Part shown: piece by piece, positions 8,212-16,432 of the stretch | How the letters are laid out: every line of letters starts with the position of its first letter | Numbering within the stretch: the first letter of the stretch is position 1 | Source: an uncultured Pelagibacteraceae bacterium | GTDB taxonomy: Bacteria; Pseudomonadota; Alphaproteobacteria; Pelagibacterales; Pelagibacteraceae | Direction: 5' to 3' | NCBI GenBank assembly: GCA_902560015.1 | Contig: CACEKA010000012.1 | Location: 1 to 32,514, forward strand | Length of the DNA: 32,514 bases | Notes under the pieces: generated by a model | The model's database searches: none | The model's input: only the letters and a program-made list of their open reading frames with translations | What the model was told of the DNA's origin: nothing | Made by a program: the position numbers and the translations under genes

Positions 8212-9911
8212 TATCTGTTTCTGGAAAAAAATGGATCGAAAAAAAAATAAATAAAAATACCATAGAAAAAATTAAACAAGATTTTAATTTTAGTGAAATT
8301 ATATCTAAATTAATAATATCAAGAAATTTTGATTTGAATGAGATCCAAAGTATTAAAAATGCATCAACTATTGTTAATGATTTTAAAAAAGATGAAGATT
8401 TCATTAAAGGTGCATCTTTATTAGAAAATTGTATTAAAAATAAGCAGCTTATTTGTATTTTTGGTGATTATGATGTTGATGGAACTGCTTCCACATCATT
8501 ATTAGCTAAGTTTTTTGATCACATTAACCACCCTTATTTTTTTTATATACCAAATAGAGAACGTGATGGATATGGACCAAGTGTAAAATTATTTAAAAAA
8601 TTGATTTTAAAGAACCCTAGACTTGTATTAATGGTTGATTGTGGCTCTACTTCGAATGAAGAAATAAATTATCTTAATAATAAGAATATAAAATCAATAA
8701 TAATAGATCATCATGAAATTAATAAACCATATCCTAAAAGTAACGTAATTATAAATCCTAAAAAAGACACTTCTTATTATCTAAAAGATTATTTTTGCGC
8801 TACAACATTAACTTATTTTTTTTTAGAAATTATAAATAAAAATACTAAATCTTCTTTTAATTTATCTAATTATTTAATTTATGTATTATTGGCAATAGTT
8901 TGTGATGTGATGCCATTGAGAAAGATTAATAGATCTATTGCGTTAAATTTAATTAATAATTTTAATATTAAAGATAATATAGTTTTTAAAACTTTATATG
9001 AACTGTCTGAAAAAAAAAAAAATCTTAGTATAGATGATCTTGGTTACTTTATTGGACCAATTATTAATTCAGGAGGAAGGTTATCTAATTCTTTAATAGC
9101 TGCAAATTTGTTAATGTCAGAAGACCTACTATTTGTTAAAAAACAATCAAAAAATTTAATTGAATTAAACAATAAGAGAAAAGAAATAGAGGATAAAATA
9201 TTAAGTGAAATTAATTTCGAATTAATTGGAAAAGAAAATAGAGATATTATTATTTACTATAATCCAAATATAAAAGAAGGTTTGATAGGAATAATAGCCT
9301 CAAGACTAAAAGATTATTTTAATAAACCTTCAATAGTTATTACTAAATCGAAGAATAATCTTAAAGGTTCAGCTAGATCTTCAATATATTACAACATTGG
9401 TAATATTATCAAAAAACTTATTGATAATAAAATACTTCTCAATGGTGGTGGTCACAATATGGCTGCTGGCTTTACTATGAATAAAAATCAACTTATGAAT
9501 TTGGAAAATTATATTTTAAGAGATTATGCTCTCAAGAATAAGAATTTGACTATACAAAATACATTTGACGCAGAAATATCTGCTTCTTCTGTTAATCAAG
9601 ATTTTAGTGATGAAATTAATAGATTAGGACCTTTTGGTAATGGAAATCCAAAACCAAAATTCTTAATAAAAGATCTAAAAATTATAAAGGTTAATTTACT
9701 TAAAGATAAACACATTAGCGTAATACTAAAGCCAAATATAGGTCGATCTATTAAGTGTATATCTTTTAATTCAGCAAACACGCCTCTTGGTTACAACCTA
9801 ATTTCTTATAAAAAAAACATTCATGTTATTGCAGAAATTCATGAAAATAATTGGAATAATAAAAAGTACATACAATTAAACATTAAGGATGTCTTAATAA
9901 AAGTTAATTAG
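8208..9911 (+). CDS. recJ: Single-stranded-DNA-specific exonuclease RecJ
   Basis: 5'-3' ssDNA exonuclease of recombination and mismatch repair. DHH-family motifs are in order: DYDVDGT (residues 87-93), DCGS (144-147), DHH (167-169), then the DHHA1 motif GGGHNMAAGF (413-422). The C-terminal OB domain follows (from ~450, 'FDAEISASSVNQDF ... LGPFGNGNPKPKF', the usual RecJ sequence). At 567 aa it has the size of alphaproteobacterial RecJ. Start ATG at 8208 overlaps the glpX stop in ATGA. It ends 41 nt before tRNA-Glu. Confidence 0.95.
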   Translation: MISVSGKKWIEKKINKNTIEKIKQDFNFSEIISKLIISRNFDLNEIQSIKNASTIVNDFKKDEDFIKGASLLENCIKNKQLICIFGDYDVDGTASTSLLAKFFDHINHPYFFYIPNRERDGYGPSVKLFKKLILKNPRLVLMVDCGSTSNEEINYLNNKNIKSIIIDHHEINKPYPKSNVIINPKKDTSYYLKDYFCATTLTYFFLEIINKNTKSSFNLSNYLIYVLLAIVCDVMPLRKINRSIALNLINNFNIKDNIVFKTLYELSEKKKNLSIDDLGYFIGPIINSGGRLSNSLIAANLLMSEDLLFVKKQSKNLIELNNKRKEIEDKILSEINFELIGKENRDIIIYYNPNIKEGLIGIIASRLKDYFNKPSIVITKSKNNLKGSARSSIYYNIGNIIKKLIDNKILLNGGGHNMAAGFTMNKNQLMNLENYILRDYALKNKNLTIQNTFDAEISASSVNQDFSDEINRLGPFGNGNPKPKFLIKDLKIIKVNLLKDKHISVILKPNIGRSIKCISFNSANTPLGYNLISYKKNIHVIAEIHENNWNNKKYIQLNIKDVLIKVN

Positions 9912-9913
9912 AC

Positions 9914-9942
9914 TTGATAATTATTAACTTTTAAAATAAAAG
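9914..9942 (+). promoter_or_regulatory. Candidate promoter for tRNA-Glu
   Basis: TTGATA (9914-9919), 17 bp, then TAAAAG (9937-9942), immediately after the recJ stop. The -35 matches 5/6 and the -10 matches 4/6. Predicted transcription start is only a few nt before the tRNA. It is a plausible own promoter, but AT-richness limits confidence. Confidence 0.4.
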
Positions 9943-9952
9943 ATCACCTCAT

Positions 9953-10027
9953 GGTCCCTTCGTCTATCGGTTAGGACAGCTGGTTTTCATCCTGCAAAGG
10001 GGGGTTCGATTCCCCCAGGGACCGCCA
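9953..10027 (+). tRNA. tRNA-Glu (UUC)
   Basis: Acceptor GGTCCCT/AGGGACC, D stem GTC/GAC, anticodon loop TTTTCAT (anticodon TTC), T stem GGGGG/CCCCC with TTCGATT, discriminator G and an encoded CCA. The anticodon stem GCTGG/CCTGC carries a U-U mismatch at pair 29-41. The tRNA forms the left edge of the glycan island, but no copy of its 3' end was seen elsewhere in the window. The next ORF starts 5 nt after CCA. Confidence 0.95.
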
Positions 10028-10032
10028 ATATT

Positions 10033-10284
10033 ATGGCTTTTTATGTGTATATGCTTAAATGCATTAATGATGGTGTAAACAAAACATACGTTGGATATAC
10101 AAACAATATTCCATTAAGATTATCAAGACACAACTCTAATAAAGGAGCAAAAACAACTAAAGGATATAAGTGGAAAGTTATTTATAAAAAGAAATTTTTA
10201 CAAAAAAATGATGCCATGTCATATGAATTTAAACTTAAAAATAATAGAAAAAAAAGATTAGAAATTTTAAAAAAGGATAAATGA
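10033..10284 (+). CDS. GIY-YIG nuclease-domain protein (UPF0213/YhbQ-like)
   Basis: An 83-aa stand-alone GIY-YIG domain: 'FYVYMLKC' and 'TYVGYTNNIPLRLSRHN' supply the GIY and YIG strands and the Arg, and 'YEFKLK' near residue 68 supplies the conserved Glu. Proteins of this small family are found across bacteria; YhbQ-type members are thought to be structure-specific DNA nucleases, but their role is not settled. It starts 5 nt after tRNA-Glu CCA without a Shine-Dalgarno, and its stop overlaps the next glycosyltransferase (ATGA). Its position at the edge of an accessory region is suggestive but may be incidental. Confidence 0.85.
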   Translation: MAFYVYMLKCINDGVNKTYVGYTNNIPLRLSRHNSNKGAKTTKGYKWKVIYKKKFLQKNDAMSYEFKLKNNRKKRLEILKKDK

Positions 10285-12389
10285 AAATAGCTACTATTCT
10301 CCCATATAAAGAAAATTATACAAAAAAAGGTGCTGGTGCAGTTTCTTTATGGATTCATGATTTCATGAATTATTCTAAATTTAAAAAAGACATAACTGTT
10401 TTTGGAAATACTAATAATAAGAATTTTTTAAATAATAATTATATTAATATAAAATTAGATACTATTAATTCGAAAATTTATAGTTCAACAAATGAATATT
10501 CAAATAATATAATTAAATACCTCAAAAATATAAATTTTGATATTATTGAGATTCATAATCGACCTAATATGATTCAAAATTTTATTAAACGAGTGAATTC
10601 GAAAATAATTTTATATTTTCATAATGATCCAGGATCAATGAAAGGATCAAAAACTATCAAAGATAAAATTTTATTATTAGAAAATGTAGATAAGATTGTT
10701 TTTATTTCTAATTGGGTTAAAAAAAAATTCTTTGAAGATTTAAATTTTAAAGATCATAACAAAACTGAAATAATTTATCATAGTATAAATCCTATTAAAA
10801 AAATTTATAAAAAAAAAAAGAAGCAAATAATTTTTATTGGAAAACTAAACCAGTCAAAAGGATATGATTTATTTTGTGAAGCTTTAATTGAAGTTTTAAA
10901 TAAATATGATGACTGGGAAGCATATTCAGCTGGTGATGAAAAAAGATTTAAACCATTCAAGACCCATAAAAGGCATTCAAATTTAGGTCTACTATCTAAC
11001 AAGGAAGCACTTGAACTCTTTGAAGCATCTGAAATAGCTGTCATCCCTTCCAGATGGGAAGAACCATTTGGCAGAACTGCTCTAGAGTCTTCATCAAGAG
11101 GGTGTGCAACAATTATATCTGATAGAGGTGGTTTACCTGAAACAACTGATGATGCAATTATATTAAAGAAGCTGGATAAAACTGAAATAATAAGAAATCT
11201 AGAAAAATTAATTAATAATAAAAGTCTTAGAACTAGACTTCAATTATCAGGTCTAAAAAATGTTAAACATACTCTAGAAAGGAATTCAAAAAAGATTGAT
11301 TATACGCGATCTAGTTTATTTCCATTTTCTAATTTTAATACAAATAATGGAAAAATAAGAATAATAAATATCTATAATTTAGCTCAAAAGTTAAATCACA
11401 GAATTTATAATCTCTCTATTGGAAAAAAATTTACTAACGGCTTTATTAGAAATGGTCATGATGTAATAGAAATTAGTGATAGAGATTTTATTAAACATTC
11501 TAAATCACTTAATCCATTTAACTACAAAGATAAATTTCGTTCTTATTTGTTTGAAACCTGTAAAAACTATAATCCAGACTTATTAATTTTTGGTCATTCA
11601 AATAATTTAAATCCAGAATTATTAAATGAATTAAAATCAATAAATCAAAGAACTATTATTTCCCAATGGAACGAAGATCCATTGATGAAAAATTCAATAA
11701 TTTCTAAAAATAATTCAGATAATTTAAAATCTTATTTTCCATTCACAGACCATATTTTTATAACTACAAGTCCAGATTCTACAAATTTAGAAAAATCTAA
11801 GTATGATAATATCAATTTTATCATGCCTCCTGTTGATAGAGGAATTGAATGTTTTGATATTTACAATCTTAATCCAAAAAATGATTTATTTTATGCAATT
11901 AGTCACGGTGTTAATAGAGCTAAATTAAAATCAGGCAAATTGGATAAAAGATTAATATTTATAAAAAAATTAATCAATAAAATTGAAAATATTAAGTATG
12001 ATTTTTATGGTGTAAATAATAAAGAGCCTATTTGGGGTGATGATTTTTATAGAGCTATTACAAATTCAAAAATGGGCTTAAATTTGAGTAGAGGAACACC
12101 GACCAAACATTATTCCAGTAATAGAATTGCAACTTTTGTTGGTAATGGGCTTTTAACTTTTATAGATGAAAAAGTTAAGATGGATACTTTTTTCAAAAAA
12201 GATGAATTAATTTTTTATGATAATTTAGAAGATCTCGTTGATAAAATTAACTTTTATTCAAGAAATAATAAATCAAGAATTCAAATATCTAAAAAAGGAC
12301 AAAAAAAATATTTTAAATTATTTAATGAAAAAAAAATCTCTAAATACATCGTAGACATATCATTGGGTAAATTAGTCAATCTTTATTGA
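10281..12389 (+). CDS. Two-domain glycosyltransferase: GT4 fused to a CgeB-like (Glycos_transf_1_2) domain
   Basis: Residues ~1-340 are a GT-B retaining transferase of the GT4 type. The N-terminal glycine-rich loop is 'YTKKGAGAVSLW', the donor site includes 'IIFIGKLNQSKGYDLF', and the E-x7-E motif is EPFGRTALE at 261-269, followed by 'DRGGLPE'. Residues ~358-700 form a second domain ('NGHDVIEISDRDF', 'QWNEDPLMKNS', 'NLSRGTPTKHYSSNRIATFVGNGLLTFID') resembling CgeB/DUF3880-type transferases. The protein probably adds two sugars of a surface glycan, or one domain is structural. At 702 aa it is about twice a single transferase. It overlaps the GIY-YIG gene and abuts the GT2 gene, so it is cotranscribed with both. 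Acceptor and donor unknown. Confidence 0.82.
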   Translation: MKIATILPYKENYTKKGAGAVSLWIHDFMNYSKFKKDITVFGNTNNKNFLNNNYINIKLDTINSKIYSSTNEYSNNIIKYLKNINFDIIEIHNRPNMIQNFIKRVNSKIILYFHNDPGSMKGSKTIKDKILLLENVDKIVFISNWVKKKFFEDLNFKDHNKTEIIYHSINPIKKIYKKKKKQIIFIGKLNQSKGYDLFCEALIEVLNKYDDWEAYSAGDEKRFKPFKTHKRHSNLGLLSNKEALELFEASEIAVIPSRWEEPFGRTALESSSRGCATIISDRGGLPETTDDAIILKKLDKTEIIRNLEKLINNKSLRTRLQLSGLKNVKHTLERNSKKIDYTRSSLFPFSNFNTNNGKIRIINIYNLAQKLNHRIYNLSIGKKFTNGFIRNGHDVIEISDRDFIKHSKSLNPFNYKDKFRSYLFETCKNYNPDLLIFGHSNNLNPELLNELKSINQRTIISQWNEDPLMKNSIISKNNSDNLKSYFPFTDHIFITTSPDSTNLEKSKYDNINFIMPPVDRGIECFDIYNLNPKNDLFYAISHGVNRAKLKSGKLDKRLIFIKKLINKIENIKYDFYGVNNKEPIWGDDFYRAITNSKMGLNLSRGTPTKHYSSNRIATFVGNGLLTFIDEKVKMDTFFKKDELIFYDNLEDLVDKINFYSRNNKSRIQISKKGQKKYFKLFNEKKISKYIVDISLGKLVNLY

Positions 12390-13240
12390 TGAAAATTTCT
12401 ATAATAATACCTTCCTATAATAATTTAAAATATTTACTTTTCACAATTAACTCCATCAAAAAAAATTCTTTTTTTGATCATGAAATAATAATTCATGTTA
12501 ACGAGGGATCTGATGGTACATTAGATTATGTCAAAAATAATGATTTACTATATACATTTAGTAAATCTAATATAGGTCTCTGCAGCTCTGTTAATCATGC
12601 CTCAAAAAAAGCATCAACAAATTTCATATTCTACTCTCATGATGATATGTTTTATTGTAAAAATTGGGATATTTTTCTCAAAAAAGAACTTAATAAATTT
12701 AATGATAATTTTTACTATTTAAGTGGCACCACTGTTTCAATTGATAATGGTTTAATAAATCTCGATTGTGGATCTTCACCAGAAAATTTTAATGAAGATA
12801 AATTTAATGATTTTACTAAAAATGATAAATCTAAAGATCTTCAAGGATCGCATTGGGCGCCACACTTAATACATAAAGAATTATGGATTAAGATAGGTGG
12901 TTTTAGTGAAGAGTTTAATCCTGGAGACGGTTCAGATCCTGACCTATGTATGAAGTTATGGTTAAATAATGTTAGAGTTTTTAAAACAATCTCTAAAATT
13001 AAAGTTTATCATTTTAACTCTATTACAACTAGAAAACGAAATATTTCTTTAAATAATGGTACTAGAACTTTTTTATTAAAATACGGTTTTAATCCAAGAT
13101 TTTTCAGAAAATATTATCTTCAAGGTGATGGTTTTAATTTATATAAAGGAAAATTAAATGAACCAAAAATTACTTTTGATATGTTTCTTTCATTAATTGT
13201 TAATAAGTTAAAATATTTTTATTTTAAAGTATTTTCATAA
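12389..13240 (+). CDS. Family 2 glycosyltransferase
   Basis: GT-A inverting transferase. It begins 'KISIIIPSYNNLKYLLFTINSI', the classic GT2 N-terminus, with 'VNEGSDGT', the metal-binding DxD-type motif HDDM (residues 84-87) and the acceptor-site loop 'FNPGDGSDPDLCMKLWLNNVRVF'. Start: an in-frame TTG lies at 12386, but the ATG at 12389 overlaps the upstream TGA as TGATG and is preferred (283 aa). It is the last plus-strand gene of the glycan island, convergent with the rfb operon 24 nt away. It probably acts on the same surface glycan; specificity cannot be read from sequence. Confidence 0.88.
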   Translation: MKISIIIPSYNNLKYLLFTINSIKKNSFFDHEIIIHVNEGSDGTLDYVKNNDLLYTFSKSNIGLCSSVNHASKKASTNFIFYSHDDMFYCKNWDIFLKKELNKFNDNFYYLSGTTVSIDNGLINLDCGSSPENFNEDKFNDFTKNDKSKDLQGSHWAPHLIHKELWIKIGGFSEEFNPGDGSDPDLCMKLWLNNVRVFKTISKIKVYHFNSITTRKRNISLNNGTRTFLLKYGFNPRFFRKYYLQGDGFNLYKGKLNEPKITFDMFLSLIVNKLKYFYFKVFS

Positions 13241-13264
13241 TTAATCTTAATAAGTTTTTTTTTA

Positions 13265-13984
13265 TTAAAATTTATATTTATTTCTTATTATTTTATTAAT
13301 TATTTTTAAATTCATTGTTTGGTTTAATGGAAAGTTTGAATTTTTATTCAATTTATCTTTTTTAATTGATGGATTAGATTTTTTTACAAAATTATAAATA
13401 GATTGTTTATTACCTCCTATATTAATTATACCTTTTTTGTTTATAACATAAGGTAAAATTTTTACTAAATCCTCATGATACATAAAATTACTTATTAGAT
13501 TTGTATAAGCTTTTTTGTAAGGAAAAGGCTTTTCCATCATTGTAATTCTTAATACTAAAGAATTTTTGTACATTAAAACTGAAGCTTCACCACCTAACTT
13601 TGATAGACCATAATTATTAATTGGTTTAACGGGATCTTTTTCTGAATAATTCCCTTTTTTTCCCTCATATACGTAGCCTGTTGAAAAATAGATTATTTTC
13701 ACATTATATTTTTCACAGGCTTTAACCATATTTGCTGTGCCTATAATGTTTAGATCTATACTTTTGCTAATATTCTCTTCATGTATTTTCATTGGCCTTG
13801 ATAATCCAGCACAATGAAAAATAAGTTTAGGCTTTAACTTTACAAAACATTTTTCTATAGAATTTAAATTAAGAATATTTAAGTCTTTTTTATTTAAAAA
13901 TTTTAGATTTAATTTTTTATTTTCTTTTTTTAAGATTTTTGCAAACCTTCCATTACCTCCAGTAACTAATATTAATCGTTTCAA
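13265..13984 (-). CDS. RmlD-like sugar-nucleotide reductase (SDR family)
   Basis: Extended SDR with Rossmann motif TGGNGRF (residues 8-14), 'HCAGLSRP', the catalytic Ser/Thr region 'YFSTGYVYEG' and YxxxK at 125-129 (YGLSK). Being last in the order rfbB-rfbA-rfbC-this gene, it should perform the final 4-keto reduction to dTDP-L-rhamnose or a related dTDP-deoxysugar. It is short (239 aa against ~290-300 for RmlD) and its C-terminal substrate domain is reduced, so it could be a reductase for a different product. It overlaps rfbC by 4 nt. Very Lys/Asn-rich. Confidence 0.72.
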   Translation of the reverse strand: MKRLILVTGGNGRFAKILKKENKKLNLKFLNKKDLNILNLNSIEKCFVKLKPKLIFHCAGLSRPMKIHEENISKSIDLNIIGTANMVKACEKYNVKIIYFSTGYVYEGKKGNYSEKDPVKPINNYGLSKLGGEASVLMYKNSLVLRITMMEKPFPYKKAYTNLISNFMYHEDLVKILPYVINKKGIINIGGNKQSIYNFVKKSNPSIKKDKLNKNSNFPLNQTMNLKIINKIIRNKYKF

Positions 13985-14505
13985 TTTAATTCTAAAAATT
14001 TATTTAATGATTGATTTTCTTTATCTTTCTTAGATAAAATAGGGGACTTAGTTGGCCAATTTATATTTAATTTTTTGTCATCAAATTTTATGCCTATTTC
14101 GCTTTTCTTATGTCTATAATTTGTGCAACTATAAACTACATAATTATCTTTATCTAAAGCGCAAAAACCATGCGCAAATCCTTCTGGAATATATATCGAT
14201 TTGCAGTTTTTATCGCTTAAGATTATTGAATATTTTTTTCCAAAAGTTTTTGATTTTTTTCTTAAATCAATTACCACATCATATATCTTTCCTTTAATTA
14301 CAGTAACAAATTTACCTTGAGTTTTTTTTTGTTGTAAATGTAATCCTCTTATGACATTTTTTTTTGAGTAAGACATTACTAGAAACGGAAATTTTTTTCT
14401 TATTTCATTTTCTCTAAGTAATTCTTTAAAATATCCTCTTTTATCCTTGTATGATGTGTGATTGATAATAATTAGATCTTTAAAACTTGTTTTTTTTATT
14501 TTCAT
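13981..14505 (-). CDS. rfbC: dTDP-4-dehydrorhamnose 3,5-epimerase
   Basis: Cupin-fold epimerase, third step of dTDP-rhamnose synthesis. Motifs: 'YKDKRGYFKEL', the catalytic His56 in 'VIRGLHLQQ', 'GKIYDVVIDLRKKSKTFGK', 'YIPEGFAHGF' with His112, and Tyr130 in 'YSCTNYRHKKSEIGIKFDD', the usual acid position. It is 174 aa, close to the usual ~180. It overlaps rfbA and the rfbD-like gene by 4 nt each. All catalytic residues expected for a true 3,5-epimerase appear present. Confidence 0.93.
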   Translation of the reverse strand: MKIKKTSFKDLIIINHTSYKDKRGYFKELLRENEIRKKFPFLVMSYSKKNVIRGLHLQQKKTQGKFVTVIKGKIYDVVIDLRKKSKTFGKKYSIILSDKNCKSIYIPEGFAHGFCALDKDNYVVYSCTNYRHKKSEIGIKFDDKKLNINWPTKSPILSKKDKENQSLNKFLELN

Positions 14506-15365
14506 AAAAAACTTTTTAAATAATTGGAATAATCACATTTGCCATAAAATTTTATAGATGTCTTAATCTCTTTTTTAGATATCCAATTATTGTTTAAAGC
14601 AATTTCTTCTAAACATGCAATTTTAATCCCTTGTCTATTCTCAATTGTAGATACAAAAGATGATGCATTATGAAAATCTTCTATAGAACCTGTATCTAGC
14701 CATACAGCGCCACGTCCTAATTCTTTATATTTTAACTTATTTTGTTTGTTATATTTTTTTAATAAATCGGTTATTTCAAACTCATTCCTTTTTGATTTTT
14801 TCAATTTCTTTGAATATTTAATAACTTTATTGTCAAAAAAATAAAGTCCTGTTATTGCTTTATCACTTATAAATTTTTTAGGTTTTTCCCTAATTGATAC
14901 AATTTTTTTTTTTCTTATTGTTGCTACTCCATATAACTCAGGTTTATTAACTTTATGTAATATTACTTGTGATCCTTTATTTAGTTTTGTAGCTTCTATT
15001 AATATTGATGTTAAATTTTGTGCATAGAAAAAGTTATCGCCTAGAATTAATGCTACATTGTCATTTTTAATAAAGTCTTCACCGATTAAAAAAGCTTCTG
15101 GTAAACCATTTGGTTTTTCTTGTTCTTTATATGAAATATTCATACCTAAATTTTTACCATTAGGTAAAACTTTTTTATATTGTTCAAGCTGTCCTTTATT
15201 TACAATTATTAGTACATCTTTAATTTTAGATAACATTAATATTGATAAAGAATAAAATATTAGAGGCTTATCATATAAGGGTAATAATTGTTTATTCACT
15301 GCTTTAGTTAATGGGCTCATTCTTGTGCCATTTCCTCCAGCTAATATAATTCCCTTTTTGATCAT
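14502..15365 (-). CDS. rfbA: Glucose-1-phosphate thymidylyltransferase
   Basis: Makes dTDP-glucose from dTTP and glucose-1-phosphate, the first committed step of dTDP-deoxysugar synthesis. The nucleotide-binding start 'GIILAGGNGTRMSPLTKAVNKQLLPLYDKP' is textbook (Gly-rich loop and Arg at residues 10-15). 'ALILGDNFFY', 'EKPKKFISDKAITGLYFFD', 'EITDLLKKY' and 'GRGAVWLDTGSIEDFHNAS' are all RmlA signatures. It is 287 aa, normal for the long RmlA form. It overlaps rfbB and rfbC by 4 nt, so it belongs to one tightly coupled operon. Confidence 0.96.
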   Translation of the reverse strand: MIKKGIILAGGNGTRMSPLTKAVNKQLLPLYDKPLIFYSLSILMLSKIKDVLIIVNKGQLEQYKKVLPNGKNLGMNISYKEQEKPNGLPEAFLIGEDFIKNDNVALILGDNFFYAQNLTSILIEATKLNKGSQVILHKVNKPELYGVATIRKKKIVSIREKPKKFISDKAITGLYFFDNKVIKYSKKLKKSKRNEFEITDLLKKYNKQNKLKYKELGRGAVWLDTGSIEDFHNASSFVSTIENRQGIKIACLEEIALNNNWISKKEIKTSIKFYGKCDYSNYLKSFL

Positions 15366-16384
15366 TTATTACCTAATCTACTAGTTATATCTTTTTTTTT
15401 GAATGATTTAAAATATTCTAAATTATTAAGATACCAATTAAAAGTATTGACTAAACCTGTATTAAAATCTGTATCTTTCTTCCATTTTAATTCTTTTTTG
15501 ATTTTGTTGCTATTTAAAGCATATCTTATGTCATGACCTGGTCTGTCTTTTACAAATTTGATTTTAGATCTATTTTCTTTAATGATCTTTTTTCCAATTT
15601 TTAATAATTTCTTACATATTTTAAGATTATTTAAGTTTTCATTAGATCCTATATTATAAAATTCTCCTGTTTTACCTTTTTTCAATATTGTTATTAAAGC
15701 CTTGCAATGATCTTCAACAAAAATCCATTCCCTTGAATTAGTTCCATTACCGTAGACTGGTAAATCTTTATTATTAATAATATTGTATATCATCTTTGGT
15801 ATTAACTTTTCTGGGTGTTGTTTAGGTCCATAATTATTTGAACAGTTTGTTACTATAATTGGTAAATTATAAGTTTTATAATATGAGTAAACTAAATGAT
15901 CTGATGATGCTTTGCTTGCAGCATAAGGTGATGAAGGTTTATAAGGATAGCTTTCACTAGATCTATTTTTTAAAATATCACCATAAACTTCATCTGTAGA
16001 AATATGAATTAATCTGAATTTCTTGTTTTTTTTGTAATAATTCATTGAAGCTTCAAGTAAATTAAATACTCCTAAAATATTATTCTTAATAAAAGGATAG
16101 GGGCTATCTATTGATCTATCTACATGTGTGTCTGCTGCTAAATTAAATGCAGCAATAGGTTTTTCTTTAAATAAAATCTTAATAATCTTTTTTTTATTAT
16201 TAATATCAGCCTTATAAAATTTATATTTATTATTATTTTTTAAATGTTTGACGTTATAAAAATTTGAGGAATATGAAACTCTATCAATGTTAATTACTTT
16301 ATAATTTCTTTTGAGTAGTAAATTTATTAAATTACTACCAATAAAACCAAGTCCACCTGTTACAACAATTGTTTTTATTTTCAT
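15362..16384 (-). CDS. rfbB: dTDP-glucose 4,6-dehydratase
   Basis: Extended SDR converting dTDP-glucose to dTDP-4-keto-6-deoxyglucose. NAD motif TGGLGFIG (residues 9-16), 'NLAADTHVDRSID', 'STDEVYGD' (129-136, carrying the dehydratase Asp-Glu pair), YxxxK at 154-158 (YAASK), 'NNYGPKQHPEKLIPKMI' and the C-terminal 'DRPGHDIRYALNSNKIKKELKW' are all diagnostic of RmlB. It is 340 aa, as expected. It is the first rfb gene in transcription order; 48 nt separate it from the recombinase gene upstream, with no terminator visible, so readthrough from the recombinase is possible. Confidence 0.96.
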   Translation of the reverse strand: MKIKTIVVTGGLGFIGSNLINLLLKRNYKVINIDRVSYSSNFYNVKHLKNNNKYKFYKADINNKKKIIKILFKEKPIAAFNLAADTHVDRSIDSPYPFIKNNILGVFNLLEASMNYYKKNKKFRLIHISTDEVYGDILKNRSSESYPYKPSSPYAASKASSDHLVYSYYKTYNLPIIVTNCSNNYGPKQHPEKLIPKMIYNIINNKDLPVYGNGTNSREWIFVEDHCKALITILKKGKTGEFYNIGSNENLNNLKICKKLLKIGKKIIKENRSKIKFVKDRPGHDIRYALNSNKIKKELKWKKDTDFNTGLVNTFNWYLNNLEYFKSFKKKDITSRLGNK

Positions 16385-16432
16385 AATTTATGAATTATTT
16401 TTTTTGTTTTCTTTATTTGAGTATATCTTAAT

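Noticed and set aside
10000..10027. tRNA-Glu 3' end as an attachment site for the recombinase
   Set aside because: No duplicate of this GC-rich segment occurs near the recombinase or anywhere else noticed in the window, and the protein looks Cre/Xer-like rather than tRNA-targeting.
12386..12388. TTG start for the GT2 gene
   Set aside because: The ATG three bases later overlaps the previous stop in the usual TGATG manner and gives the typical GT2 start.
14052..14297. 81-aa plus-strand frame inside rfbC
   Set aside because: Antisense shadow of a complete epimerase with all catalytic residues.
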